A stretch of DNA of 25,106 nt from Actinomycetota bacterium (GTDB taxonomy: Bacteria > Actinomycetota > Actinomycetes > Streptosporangiales > Streptosporangiaceae), in assembly GCA_003168295.1 (NCBI GenBank), contig PMST01000273.1, forward strand, positions 1-25,106, given 5' to 3'. The notes beneath the pieces were generated by a model. It saw only the letters and a list, made by a program, of their open reading frames with translations. It ran no database searches and was not told where the DNA came from. Each line of letters opens with the position of its first letter. The stretch's first letter is position 1. The position numbers were made by a program, and so were the translations under genes. Positions 1 through 7,185 of the stretch are shown here, piece by piece.

Positions 1-990
1 GCGGAAGGCACCAAGCGGCTCACCACCGAGACCGGTGCGGGCCAGTGGGGCAGCGCGCTGGCCTTCGCCTGCGCCCAGTACGGCATCGACTGCGAGATCT
101 GGATGGTCCGCGCCTCCTACGACCAGAAGCCGTACCGGCGCACGATGATGGAGACCTGGGGCGCCACCGTGCACCCGAGCCCGTCCCGGGCCACCAAGGC
201 GGGCGCGGAGTTCCTCGCCGCGGACCCGGACTCGCCGGGCAGCCTCGGCATTGCGATCAGCGAGGCGGTCGAGGCGGCCGGAGGCAGCGCCGAGACCAGG
301 TACGCGCTGGGCAGCGTGCTCAACCATGTGCTGCTGCACCAGACGGTGATCGGCGAGGAGGCGATCAAGCAGTTCGCCGCGTTCGGCGAGTCGATGCCGG
401 ACCTGATCGTGGGCTGCACCGGCGGCGGCTCCAACTTCGCCGGGCTGATCCTGCCGTTCCTGCGGGAAAAGCTGGCCGGGCGGGCCAACCCGACCTTCCG
501 CGCGGTCGAGCCGTCGGCCAGCCCGTCCTTCACCCGGGGGCGGTACGCCTACGACTTCGGCGACACGGCCGGGTTCACGCCGCTGCTGAAGATGCACACG
601 CTCGGCCACGACTTCATCCCCGACCCGGTGCACGCCGGCGGGCTGCGCTACCACGGCATGTCGCCGCTGCTTTCGCACATCTATGAGCTCGGCCTGTTCG
701 AGGCCGTGAACAAGCCGCAGCGGGAGTGCTTCGCCGCCGCGGTGACCTTCGCCCGGGCCGAGGGGATCATCCCGGCGCCGGAACCCTCGCACGCGATCGC
801 GGCCGTCATCGAGGAAGCCAAACGGTGCACCGAATCCGGCGAGCCGAAGGTGCTGCTGACCGCGCTGTGCGGCCACGGGCACTTCGACATGGGCGCCTAC
901 GAGCGCTACCTGTCCGGTGAGATGACCGACTTCGAGCTGTCGCAGGAACGGATCGACGACGCTCTCACCCGGCTGCCGGTGGTTGGCTAG
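1..990 (+). CDS. trpB: Tryptophan synthase beta chain, TrpB2-type, 5'-truncated
   Basis: PLP-dependent enzyme that condenses indole with serine to make tryptophan. The window starts inside the gene, in frame at base 1, so the N-terminal part with the PLP-binding lysine lies upstream and cannot be checked. Visible are the TETGAGQWG segment near the cut end (its Glu matches the catalytic glutamate of the family), the PLP-phosphate loop GCTGGGSNFAG (about residues 139-149 of the visible part) and a TPLLKMHTLGHDF...HAGGLRYHG stretch. That last stretch is typical of the TrpB2 branch, which often stands apart from trpA. 329 residues are visible, compared with about 420-450 for complete TrpB2. The stop lies inside the convergent aroF gene (26-nt overlap). 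Substrate could differ from indole, as for some TrpB2 paralogues, but family assignment is firm. Confidence 0.9.
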   Translation, partial: AEGTKRLTTETGAGQWGSALAFACAQYGIDCEIWMVRASYDQKPYRRTMMETWGATVHPSPSRATKAGAEFLAADPDSPGSLGIAISEAVEAAGGSAETRYALGSVLNHVLLHQTVIGEEAIKQFAAFGESMPDLIVGCTGGGSNFAGLILPFLREKLAGRANPTFRAVEPSASPSFTRGRYAYDFGDTAGFTPLLKMHTLGHDFIPDPVHAGGLRYHGMSPLLSHIYELGLFEAVNKPQRECFAAAVTFARAEGIIPAPEPSHAIAAVIEEAKRCTESGEPKVLLTALCGHGHFDMGAYERYLSGEMTDFELSQERIDDALTRLPVVG

Positions 991-2101
991 GGGGGTGAGC
1001 CAGGACCGTTCGGCATAAAAAATCGCGCCGGGAACGGACGGCTGCGGCCAGTGTGTCCAGGACGGCGCTGGTGGTTTCGAAGTCCAGGCACGCGTCGGTG
1101 ACGCTCTGCCCGTAGGCCAGGGTGGGCGGCGGGCCTGGCTGCTGGCTGCCCTCGCGCAGGAAGCTCTCCAGCATCACGCCGGTCAGGCCGCGCTCCCCGG
1201 CCGCCACCTGCTCGGCGATCGCGGTCGCGACCAGCGGCTGGCGGCGGTGGTCCTTGCCGCTGTTGCCGTGGCTCGCGTCCACCATCAGCCGGCCGGGCAG
1301 CCCCGCCCCGGTGATCAGGTCCAGGGCCTTGGCGACGTGGCTGGCCTCGTAGTTCGGGCCGCCGCGGCCGCCGCGCAGGATCACGTGGGTGTCCGGGTTC
1401 CCGGCCGTGGTCACCACGGCGGCGGCGCCGTTCATGGTGACGCCGAAGAACGTGTGCCCGGTGGCCGAGGCCCGGCAGGCGTCGATCGCGACCTGGACGT
1501 CGCCGTCGGTGCCGTTCTTGAACCCGATCGGCATCGACAGGCCGGAGGCGAGCTGGCGGTGGGTTTGGCTTTCTGTGGTCCGGGCGCCGATCGCGCCCCA
1601 GGTCACCGTGTCCGCGATGTACTGCGGTGTGATCGGGTCGAGCCATTCGCAGCCCACCGGCAGGCCGAGGCCGACGATGTCGAGCAGCAGCCGCCGGGCG
1701 GTCCGCAGGCCGCGGTGCACGTCGTGCCGGCCGTCCATGCCCGGGTCGTTGATCAGGCCCTTCCAGCCGGTCACCGTCCGCGGCTTCTCGAAGTAAACCC
1801 GCATCACGATGAGCAGGTCAGCCTCGCTCTGCTCGCGCACCGCCCGCAGCCGGCCCGCGTAGTCCAGCGCCGCCACCGGGTCGTGCACCGAGCAGGGGCC
1901 GGTGATCACCAGCAGCCGGTCGTCGAACCCGTCGAGCACGGCCCGGACCTCGGCGCGGGTCTGCTCTACGGTCGCCATCGCCGCGTCGGTCAGGGGCAGC
2001 TCGTCGAGCAGGGCGGCAGGCGAAAGCAGCGGTTCATAGCCGACGACGCGGGTGTCGGAGGTGCTGGTCTTCCCCGTGCTGGTCTTCCCCGTGGTTGGCA
2101 T
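965..2101 (-). CDS. aroF: Class I 3-deoxy-7-phosphoheptulonate (DAHP) synthase
   Basis: Catalyses the first step of the shikimate pathway: phosphoenolpyruvate plus erythrose 4-phosphate gives DAHP. The 378-residue product has the class I (AroFGH) signatures GPCSVHD near residue 70, KPRT..GWKGLINDP, the HTFFGVT segment and DASHGNSGK near the C-terminus. The ATG at 2101 is chosen because GGGAGGAG sits nine bases upstream; the open frame runs further to 2356 but lacks family homology there. The N-terminus carries a perfect 15-bp duplication coding GKTSTGKTST. The last ~20 residues extend beyond the usual end and overlap the convergent trpB gene. Expression is probably controlled by the structured leader at 2102-2280. 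The adjoining trpB and the Trp codon in that leader suggest a tryptophan-linked role; which amino acid inhibits the enzyme cannot be told. Confidence 0.93.
   Translation of the reverse strand: MPTTGKTSTGKTSTSDTRVVGYEPLLSPAALLDELPLTDAAMATVEQTRAEVRAVLDGFDDRLLVITGPCSVHDPVAALDYAGRLRAVREQSEADLLIVMRVYFEKPRTVTGWKGLINDPGMDGRHDVHRGLRTARRLLLDIVGLGLPVGCEWLDPITPQYIADTVTWGAIGARTTESQTHRQLASGLSMPIGFKNGTDGDVQVAIDACRASATGHTFFGVTMNGAAAVVTTAGNPDTHVILRGGRGGPNYEASHVAKALDLITGAGLPGRLMVDASHGNSGKDHRRQPLVATAIAEQVAAGERGLTGVMLESFLREGSQQPGPPPTLAYGQSVTDACLDFETTSAVLDTLAAAVRSRRDFLCRTVLAHPPSQPPAAG
2061..2090. repeat. Perfect 15-bp tandem duplication in aroF N-terminus
   Basis: The unit GTGCTGGTCTTCCCC occurs twice back to back, with a decayed third copy starting at 2091. 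On the aroF strand it codes GKTST twice, keeping the frame. It lies in the poorly conserved N-terminal arm, where length variation would be tolerated. Confidence 0.9.
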
Positions 2102-2280
2102 CAGGCGGGTCTCCTCCCGGGCGGGCCGCTGCCCGAGACCCCGGGAGCCAGCACACCCCTTAGCGACAGATGAATGTCTCTGTCTTACTGGCTCCAGGCG
2201 GCGGTTAAGGGCAGGCGAGTTGCCTGGCTGTCGACCCGCATACCGGGAGCCAGAGTAAAGCGCCAATACCGCCGTGACAC
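2102..2280 (-). promoter_or_regulatory. aroF 5' leader with mutually exclusive RNA stems; candidate attenuator hiding the SD
   Basis: Read on the minus strand, four segments can pair alternatively. Segment A (2246-2253, CTGGCTCC) is complementary to B (2188-2195, GGAGCCAG). B is equally complementary to C (2144-2151, CTGGCTCC), and a further U-A and G-U pair extend B:C. C (2140-2147, CTCCCGGG) is perfectly complementary to D (2114-2121, CCCGGGAG), and D contains the first bases of the aroF Shine-Dalgarno sequence. The C:D loop holds a nested 5-bp hairpin (CGGGC/GCCCG), making this the strongest fold. A 6-bp hairpin (2165-2170/2179-2184) lies between B and C. B coincides with the Trp codon and stop of a short leader ORF (2185-2241). 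No T-run terminator is seen, so control of translation is more likely than transcription termination. The pairings are seen directly; the regulatory reading is inference. Confidence 0.55.
2185..2241 (-). CDS. Candidate aroF leader peptide, 18 aa, one Trp codon before the end
   Basis: ATG at 2241 opens an 18-codon frame ending TAA at 2187-2185; the peptide ends in TAAWSQ. The TGG codon and the stop lie exactly in segment B of the leader RNA, so a ribosome pausing there would block both A:B and B:C pairing. No good Shine-Dalgarno precedes the ATG. An in-frame GTG at 2280 would give a 31-residue form containing Tyr, Trp and Phe. It lies 7 bases after a possible -10 box (TACCAT, 2293-2288 on the minus strand), as leaderless genes do, but no -35 is visible. 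Short frames arise by chance, so the main support is the coincidence with the RNA pairing and with a gene of aromatic synthesis. Confidence 0.35.
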   Translation of the reverse strand: MRVDSQATRLPLTAAWSQ

Positions 2281-2345
2281 GGATGCGATGGTACACCCAG
2301 CCAGGGAAGTCGCAGGCCGTCATGCGGACACGCGCCAGGGAGTTC

Positions 2346-2374
2346 TTGGCCTGCACACAAAATTAACCTAAGTT
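2346..2374 (+). promoter_or_regulatory. Candidate promoter of the 2500-4347 membrane protein gene
   Basis: TTGGCC (2346-2351) and TAAGTT (2369-2374) are separated by exactly 17 bases, fitting the main sigma factor of actinobacteria (TTGAC-like -35, TANNNT -10). Transcription would start near 2381. The surrounding bases are AT-rich compared with the rest of the window. Confidence 0.35.
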
Positions 2375-2431
2375 GTTCTCAGACTGAAGGATCACGCTGG
2401 TCACGCGCGTACCAGCACCGTGCGCGCAGTA

Positions 2432-2447
2432 GTGACGTCGATGTCAC
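2432..2447. promoter_or_regulatory. Imperfect 16-bp palindrome, candidate operator
   Basis: GTGACGTCGATGTCAC matches its own reverse complement at 7 of 8 half-site positions. It lies downstream of the candidate start site near 2381 and 53 bases before the TTG start at 2500. This is a plausible place for repressor binding, but no cognate regulator is adjacent. Confidence 0.3.
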
Positions 2448-2499
2448 GCTCGGGGCCCAAGGCCGAGTCCATTCTTACGACAGCAAGGAGGCGGCAGCC

Positions 2500-4347
2500 T
2501 TGGGACGCCCGTTGATCAGGCTCGCCTTCGCTGATCCCGCTGACGCCATCACCTCCCGGACCGGTACCGCGTCGACTGGCATCGAGTTGACCGGCGCCGA
2601 ATTGACCGGTACCGGGCCGGGCCGCGCCCCGAGGAGAACGGCGTGGCGGTGGAGCCTGCTGCTCGGGTTCGGCTGGCTGATCCAGGCCGGGTTGCGGGTG
2701 TGGTTTAGCCGCGGGCAGGCCACGCCGCTGGCCAACCCGGACGAGACCGCGTACCTGATCGCGGCGCGGGTCCTGGCGGGAGGGCCGGGCGTCGACTTCT
2801 CCGGCTCGACGCTGTACCAGGGTGGCTACCCGCTGCTGATCACGCCGATTTACTGGTTCACCAAGAACCCCGTCAGCGTGTACCACGCCGTGCTGACGAT
2901 CAACGCGGTAATCAGCGCTCTGGTGATGCCGTTCGGCTACCTGACTTGCCGCAGGCTCGGACTTGACCGCCCGGCCGCCTACGGCGTGGCGACGATCGCG
3001 GCCCTGGTGCCCGCCGGGTTCTTCTACAGCGAGTACGCGATGACCGACGCGATCTTCCCGGTGATCACGCTGGCCTGGCTGCTGACCGTGCACAGCTGGC
3101 TCACCGCCAGGTCGCCGCGAGCCGGCCACGCGGCGGCGGCCGGGTCCGCCCTGCTGACCGGGTTCGCCTACGCGGTCCACTCCCGGGGCCTGGTGATGCT
3201 GATCGGCTTCGCGGCCGTGGCGATCCTGATCGGCTGGCGTCGTCCCGCGGCCCGGGGCACCGTGGCGGCCGCGGCGCTGACCGCGCTGCTCACTGTCGGC
3301 GCGGGGTGGGAGCTGAACCGCTATGTCACCAAGGTGCTCTACCCGGAGGGCGTCCGGAGCCTGACCGGTCAGCTGGCGACCCGGCTGACGAGCCCTTACG
3401 GGGTGATTCACGTGGCCGAGATGGCCGTCGGCGAGGGCTGGCGGGTGACCATCGACAGCTGGGGCCTGGCCGGGATCGGACTGGTCGCCGCGGCGGCCGC
3501 GGTCGCGCGGCGCGACCTGCGCAGCGACCTGAGGATCATGGCCGCGCTTTCGGTGGCGGTCACCGTCCTCATCGCCTTTGTCGCACCCGCCGCGCTGCCC
3601 GCTGACCAGTCCCCGACCTGGGCGTCCGGGCGTTACCTGGACGGCATGATCATCGCGTACTTCCTCGTCGGCGCGGTCGTCTTGCTGCGGGCGAGCGCCC
3701 GGTGGATCTTCGGCTACGCGGCCGCCCTCGTCGGGCTCACCGCCGTGGCCGCCGCTACGGTCGCGACCTACGCGGGCACGTCGCTGCCCGTGAACGGGTT
3801 CGGGAACGGGTTCAACTTCGCCGAACCCGCCGTGCTCACCCAGGACTGGACCCAGGCCAGTGTCCTGGTGGCGACGGCGGTGACGTTCGGCCTGCTCGGC
3901 TGCTGGATCGTCGTCGCGCTCATCGTCCGCCGCTGGCGCGGCCTCATGCTGGCCTGCGGCCTCGGCTTCCTCGGCCTGAGCGTGGCGGCGGTGAGCCTGG
4001 TGGCGGTGGCCCAGATGACCAGCCACATCTCCCGGCCCGCGACGGCGGGCCAGGCGGCGAGTACGACCGGGCTGGTCACCGCGGCCGGGCTGAAGCCGGG
4101 TGACCAGATCGCCATCTCCGCCGCGATCCCCTGGGAACTGTGGATACCGCAGGCGTTCGAGATCTCCTGGACCGAGCTTCAGTTCTTCAACCCGCCCAGC
4201 CAGCCGCCTCCGGCGGGCGTCAACGTGGTCGAAACACTATGGCCGAACGGCACGTCCGCCAGCGCCAGCTGGCCGCACGCCCCGCCTGGCTGGCGGATCG
4301 TCGCCTCCAACCGGCCGGCCGGCTGGGTCATCTGGCGACACGCCTAG
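2500..4347 (+). CDS. Multi-pass membrane protein, GT-C glycosyltransferase-like
   Basis: Predicted integral membrane protein of 615 residues. After a ~48-residue cytoplasmic arm, a first hydrophobic helix (about 50-68) is followed by NPDETAYLIAARVL (79-92). An acidic Asp-Glu pair in the first external loop, as here (D81, E82), is the hallmark of GT-C enzymes that move sugars from polyprenyl-phosphate donors (ArnT/PMT-like). About ten further hydrophobic helices follow, then a ~90-residue non-membrane C-terminal domain ending in WVIWRHA. The TTG start is chosen because AAGGAGG lies eight bases upstream. The N-terminal arm contains four imperfect 15-bp repeats (TGxxx units). The gene stands alone and divergent from aroF. 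Donor and acceptor are unknown; a non-enzymatic transporter-like role cannot be excluded. Confidence 0.7.
   Translation: MGRPLIRLAFADPADAITSRTGTASTGIELTGAELTGTGPGRAPRRTAWRWSLLLGFGWLIQAGLRVWFSRGQATPLANPDETAYLIAARVLAGGPGVDFSGSTLYQGGYPLLITPIYWFTKNPVSVYHAVLTINAVISALVMPFGYLTCRRLGLDRPAAYGVATIAALVPAGFFYSEYAMTDAIFPVITLAWLLTVHSWLTARSPRAGHAAAAGSALLTGFAYAVHSRGLVMLIGFAAVAILIGWRRPAARGTVAAAALTALLTVGAGWELNRYVTKVLYPEGVRSLTGQLATRLTSPYGVIHVAEMAVGEGWRVTIDSWGLAGIGLVAAAAAVARRDLRSDLRIMAALSVAVTVLIAFVAPAALPADQSPTWASGRYLDGMIIAYFLVGAVVLLRASARWIFGYAAALVGLTAVAAATVATYAGTSLPVNGFGNGFNFAEPAVLTQDWTQASVLVATAVTFGLLGCWIVVALIVRRWRGLMLACGLGFLGLSVAAVSLVAVAQMTSHISRPATAGQAASTTGLVTAAGLKPGDQIAISAAIPWELWIPQAFEISWTELQFFNPPSQPPPAGVNVVETLWPNGTSASASWPHAPPGWRIVASNRPAGWVIWRHA
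2560..2619. repeat. Four imperfect 15-bp tandem units in the membrane protein N-terminus
   Basis: Units begin at 2560, 2575, 2590 and 2605, each starting with AC(C/T)GG. They code TGTAS, TGIEL, TGAEL and TGTGP, so the period is five codons and the frame is kept. Confidence 0.75.
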
Positions 4348-4384
4348 AGTTCAAGCAATCATTCTTGGACGAGGGCGGGTACGT

Positions 4385-4672
4385 ATGTGTGCCGTGATGC
4401 CTGAGCGCGGCGTGATGCGTCGTATCGGGGAGTATTTGGGCTCCGGGGAGCTTTTTGTGCACTATCGACCCCAGAATCCTCCCGTGAGCCCAAATGCTCC
4501 CGGAAAAACCAGCCTGCTATGGATAGCGATCCATGGCGATCAGCGCCCGGCGGAATGCCATCACATGGGCATCTTGGAGCTCTCCTTCCTCGTGGAGTCG
4601 CGAGACATGGTCATGGCGGTGACAACTAGCATGAGATGGAGCAAGACCGGGGTCGGAGGGATCGGAGAGTAA
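4385..4672 (+). CDS. Possible small hypothetical protein (95 aa)
   Basis: An open frame runs from ATG at 4385, with a weak GAGGGCGGG motif upstream, to TAA at 4670-4672, five bases before the GTG start of the next gene. The next gene's GGAGAG ribosome site lies in its last codons. That spacing favours translational coupling. Against it: the codon third positions are clearly less GC-rich than the neighbours (many ttt, aat, cat and aaa codons), no domain is recognised, and the stretch contains inverted repeats that look like RNA structure. It may instead be untranslated leader of the downstream gene, or horizontally acquired. Undecided. Confidence 0.3.
   Translation: MCAVMPERGVMRRIGEYLGSGELFVHYRPQNPPVSPNAPGKTSLLWIAIHGDQRPAECHHMGILELSFLVESRDMVMAVTTSMRWSKTGVGGIGE
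4434..4534 (+). other. Cluster of inverted repeats, possible structured RNA
   Basis: ATTTGGGCTC (4434-4443) is perfectly complementary to GAGCCCAAAT (4486-4495). The directly following CCGGGGAGC (4443-4451) is complementary to GCTCCCGG (4496-4503) apart from one bulged G. With no linker between the arms, both stems can hardly form together, so they look like alternative states. A third perfect hairpin, ATGGAT-AGCG-ATCCAT, occupies 4519-4534. The region is AT-richer than its surroundings and precedes the gene at 4678 by about 150 bases. Confidence 0.4.
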
Positions 4673-4677
4673 TCAGC

Positions 4678-5403
4678 GTGGCCGCTGAATGCGAACACGG
4701 TGCGGAGTGTCATGACGGGACGGAGCCTTCCATGGCGTCGGCGCCCGAGGCATCCAGGGCCTGGCTGCTGATCGAGGATCCGGGACCGTGGCCGCACGAA
4801 CCGGCGGAGACCGTGCTGCCCGCGCCGCTTGACGCCATGGTCGCGGCGGCCGACGCCCTGGGCATCCGGGTTCAGATGATCCGCAGGCCCGGACGCCGGA
4901 CGGCGAACGATGTGCGCCGGGTCTTCGTCGGCTGGACCGCGGGGACCGGGCCCTGGCTCAGGTGCGGGGAGCTAGCGGCCGGATCGGCGGCGCTGACCGA
5001 GCTGGAGCTGAAAGAGCTGTCGACGGGAATACCGCTGATGTTCGGGAGGCCGGTCGGTGAGCCGGTGTTCCTGGTCTGCGCGCACGGGCAGCGCAACGCC
5101 TGCTGCGCGCGCTTCGGCGCCCCGCTCGCTCGGGCCCTCACCGCCCGGCAACCGGGGCAAGTCTGGCAGACAACCCACGTCGGCGGGCACCGGTTCGCCG
5201 CCAACCTGGTGATCTTGCCGCACGGCCTGTACTACGGGCCGGTCGGCGTGGCTGAGGCGACCGCGGCGATCAGCGCTTACGCTCGCGGCACGATTACGCC
5301 GGAGCGTTATCGCGGCCGGGCCGGCCAGCCGAAGGCCACCCAGGAAGCGGAGTACGCGCAGCTGACGCGGGCCGGGTCGCTAAAGCTCGCCGCCCTGACG
5401 TGA
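4678..5403 (+). CDS. Sucrase/ferredoxin-like protein
   Basis: Member of the actinobacterial sucrase/ferredoxin-like family, a thioredoxin-fold ferredoxin-related protein, 241 residues. Seen: an N-terminal Cys-rich segment (C5, C11), the AWLLIEDPGPWP motif (about 28-39), then FLVCAHGQRNACCARFG (131-147) with C134, H136, C142 and C143, and THVGGHRFAANLVILPHGLYYGPV (166-189) with two conserved His. Cys and His in these two motifs are the expected iron-sulfur ligands of the family. GTG at 4678 is preferred over the in-frame ATG at 4636 because GGAGAG lies eight bases before it. The physiological electron partner is not known for most members of this family, and nothing nearby identifies one. Confidence 0.82.
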   Translation: MAAECEHGAECHDGTEPSMASAPEASRAWLLIEDPGPWPHEPAETVLPAPLDAMVAAADALGIRVQMIRRPGRRTANDVRRVFVGWTAGTGPWLRCGELAAGSAALTELELKELSTGIPLMFGRPVGEPVFLVCAHGQRNACCARFGAPLARALTARQPGQVWQTTHVGGHRFAANLVILPHGLYYGPVGVAEATAAISAYARGTITPERYRGRAGQPKATQEAEYAQLTRAGSLKLAALT

Positions 5404-5485
5404 CCGGGCCCCACCGGGCCGCCCTGAGGTGACTGGGCCTCGCCGGGGCCCCAGCCGGCTTGGGCGGAGGGACGCTGCCTGATGG

Positions 5486-6184
5486 TTAGGCGCTGAAGGT
5501 GAAGCGGGGAGCGGCTGGGGTCAGCACCGTGGCAGGAGACGGAACGGACCAGGTCGCGGCGAGCTCGGCGGCTAGGGCGGTCATGAGCTCGGGCACGTCC
5601 CTGGCCGCCGAGTCGTGCAGCGCTTCGGCCACGATCAGGACCGCGGTGGTCGTGTCCTGGACCGCGGACAGGCCGCTCTGCCGGTTTGTCCAGCGCCGCG
5701 CGTGGGCTTGTCCGGCCTGGTCGGCGAAGATCACCTCACCGGCGACCGGGTGCTCAGTCTCCCCGCCAAAGGTCACGTAGTCCTCGTCGCCGACCGCGTA
5801 CCTGACCTGGAGCGGCCAGGTGATGGCGGCGACGTCGAGGACGGCGACCGGGATGGCGAAGGCTAGCGAGACCGCGTTGCACAGGTCGACCAGCGGGTGC
5901 AGCCGCGGCAGGCTGCCTTCCTTACGGAAGCGTCGCAGCAGTGATTCCGCGGCGCAGCGGTACTGGGTTGGCTTCAGCCCCATCCTCGCGAACGCGCGCC
6001 GCCACGCCTGTATCTCCGGCAGTTCACCCTCCGGTCCAGCCGCCAGCCGGGCCGTGGCGACGGCGGCGAACCGGTCAGCGGCAGGACCCGTCGAGACGTC
6101 ACTGGTGATCCCCTCGGCGTACAGGACCCCGGGAACCAGCGCGGGAAAGTCGCGCCAGATGTCACCGGAATGCTGGAATCGCAT
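5486..6184 (-). CDS. B3/B4 domain protein (PheT-related)
   Basis: Stand-alone protein of 232 residues related to the B3/B4 editing domain of phenylalanyl-tRNA synthetase beta chain. The pattern is WRRAFARMGLKPTQYRCAAESLLRRF (about 71-96) followed by LVDLCNAVSLAFAIPVAVLD (about 107-126) and a VTFGGETEHPVAGEVIFAD segment, all typical of these solo domains. Such proteins may act in trans on mischarged tRNA or bind amino acids; the actual substrate is unproven. The ATG at 6184 follows GAGGGGAG by four bases. The first 211 bases overlap, in another frame, the 3' end of the EamA gene upstream, so the two are almost certainly co-transcribed and translationally linked. Confidence 0.78.
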   Translation of the reverse strand: MRFQHSGDIWRDFPALVPGVLYAEGITSDVSTGPAADRFAAVATARLAAGPEGELPEIQAWRRAFARMGLKPTQYRCAAESLLRRFRKEGSLPRLHPLVDLCNAVSLAFAIPVAVLDVAAITWPLQVRYAVGDEDYVTFGGETEHPVAGEVIFADQAGQAHARRWTNRQSGLSAVQDTTTAVLIVAEALHDSAARDVPELMTALAAELAATWSVPSPATVLTPAAPRFTFSA

Positions 6185-7179
6185 AAGTCTCCCCTCGCTG
6201 CGGCGCCGCGGAGGCCCAGGGCCAGGCCGACCGCGACCACGGCGATACCCGCCCAGACCAGCGGCCGGGGCGCCGGGGCGCCGAGCACGACCCCGGTCAC
6301 CGCCGCGGCCACCGGCGCCACCCCGGTGAGCAGCCCGGCTTTGCTGGCGCCGAGCCGCCTGACGCTGGAATACCACAGGACGAAGGCCGCCGCCGTGACC
6401 GCGACGCAAAGGTAGCCGACGGCGAACCAGTCGGCCCGGGTCAGGTGGGCGGCCGCGGCCGGCCCCTCGCGCGTCAGCCCGAGGACGGCGAAGATCACCG
6501 CGGCGATCCAGACAGCGTGCACCGACACCCCCCACGGGCCGTGCCGGGTCAGAACCGGTAGGGCGAGAAGCGTGAACCCGGCCTCGCAGCCGAGGACCAC
6601 GACGGCCCAGACGATGCCGAGGGCATCGGTACGCCCCACCCCCTGGACCATGGCCGCGCCGCCGGTGACCACCAGGGCAGCGACCACCAGGTACGGGCGC
6701 GGGCGGGAGCCTTCCAGCAGCGGTCCGATCACGGCCAGCAGCGCGGGAACGCTGGCCACCGCCACGCCGAGCACGGCGGGTTCGGCGTGGGCGGACCCTT
6801 CCACTAGCGCGATGTTGAACACGACCAGGCCGGTCACCGCGATGCCGGATAGCCAGAGCCACTCGGTGCCGCGCGGCCAGCTCAGCCGCCGCCCGGTCAT
6901 CCGCGCGAGCAGGACCAGAACCAGGCACGCCGTGGCGTACCGCAGCGCCTCGGCGGTGAAGACCGGCGCCCGCGTGAGGACCGAGGAAACCGCGACGCTG
7001 CCGCCCACGCAGACCATGGCCGAGGCCCCTGCCGCCACCCCGGTCACCGTTCCCCGGCGCGAGGCGGACGGAACGGCCACACCGGTGAGCGGTCCGGAAG
7101 CGGGAGCAGCGGAAGCGGGACGCGCGAGATTCGGGGCGGGTCCGGCAGCGGTGGCGGCGGCGGCGTGAGGAGCTGGCAC
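5974..7179 (-). CDS. EamA-family (DMT) transporter, long C-terminal tail
   Basis: Ten-helix drug/metabolite transporter family protein, probably an exporter of amino acids or other small metabolites. Two EamA halves are visible (about residues 48-175 and 185-330), with helices such as TEWLWLSGIAVTGLVVFNIAL and the second-half GLLTGVAPVAAAVTGVVLG. The core should end near residue 332 (LGLRGAAARG), but the frame stays open for another ~70 residues rich in Arg, Pro and Ser that lie wholly inside the downstream B3/B4 gene. The tail is either real overlap or the result of a frameshift or lost stop. The GTG at 7179 has no ribosome site but lies six bases after TAACTT, which suggests a leaderless mRNA. 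The gene is divergent from a MocR regulator, which probably controls it. Confidence 0.8.
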   Translation of the reverse strand: MPAPHAAAATAAGPAPNLARPASAAPASGPLTGVAVPSASRRGTVTGVAAGASAMVCVGGSVAVSSVLTRAPVFTAEALRYATACLVLVLLARMTGRRLSWPRGTEWLWLSGIAVTGLVVFNIALVEGSAHAEPAVLGVAVASVPALLAVIGPLLEGSRPRPYLVVAALVVTGGAAMVQGVGRTDALGIVWAVVVLGCEAGFTLLALPVLTRHGPWGVSVHAVWIAAVIFAVLGLTREGPAAAAHLTRADWFAVGYLCVAVTAAAFVLWYSSVRRLGASKAGLLTGVAPVAAAVTGVVLGAPAPRPLVWAGIAVVAVGLALGLRGAAARGDLCDSSIPVTSGATFPRWFPGSCTPRGSPVTSRRVLPLTGSPPSPRPGWRLDRRVNCRRYRRGGARSRGWG

Positions 7180-7185
7180 GACGCT

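Noticed and set aside
2401..4026. Long minus-strand open frame of 541 codons opposite the GT-C-like membrane gene.
   Set aside because: Composition (Arg/Gly/His/Gln-rich, no domains) is that of an antisense shadow in high-GC DNA; the plus strand has clear membrane helices and a ribosome site.
4434..4503. H-type pseudoknot formed by the two overlapping inverted repeats.
   Set aside because: There are no linker bases between X and Y or between X' and Y', so both full stems cannot form at once; kept only as alternative folds.
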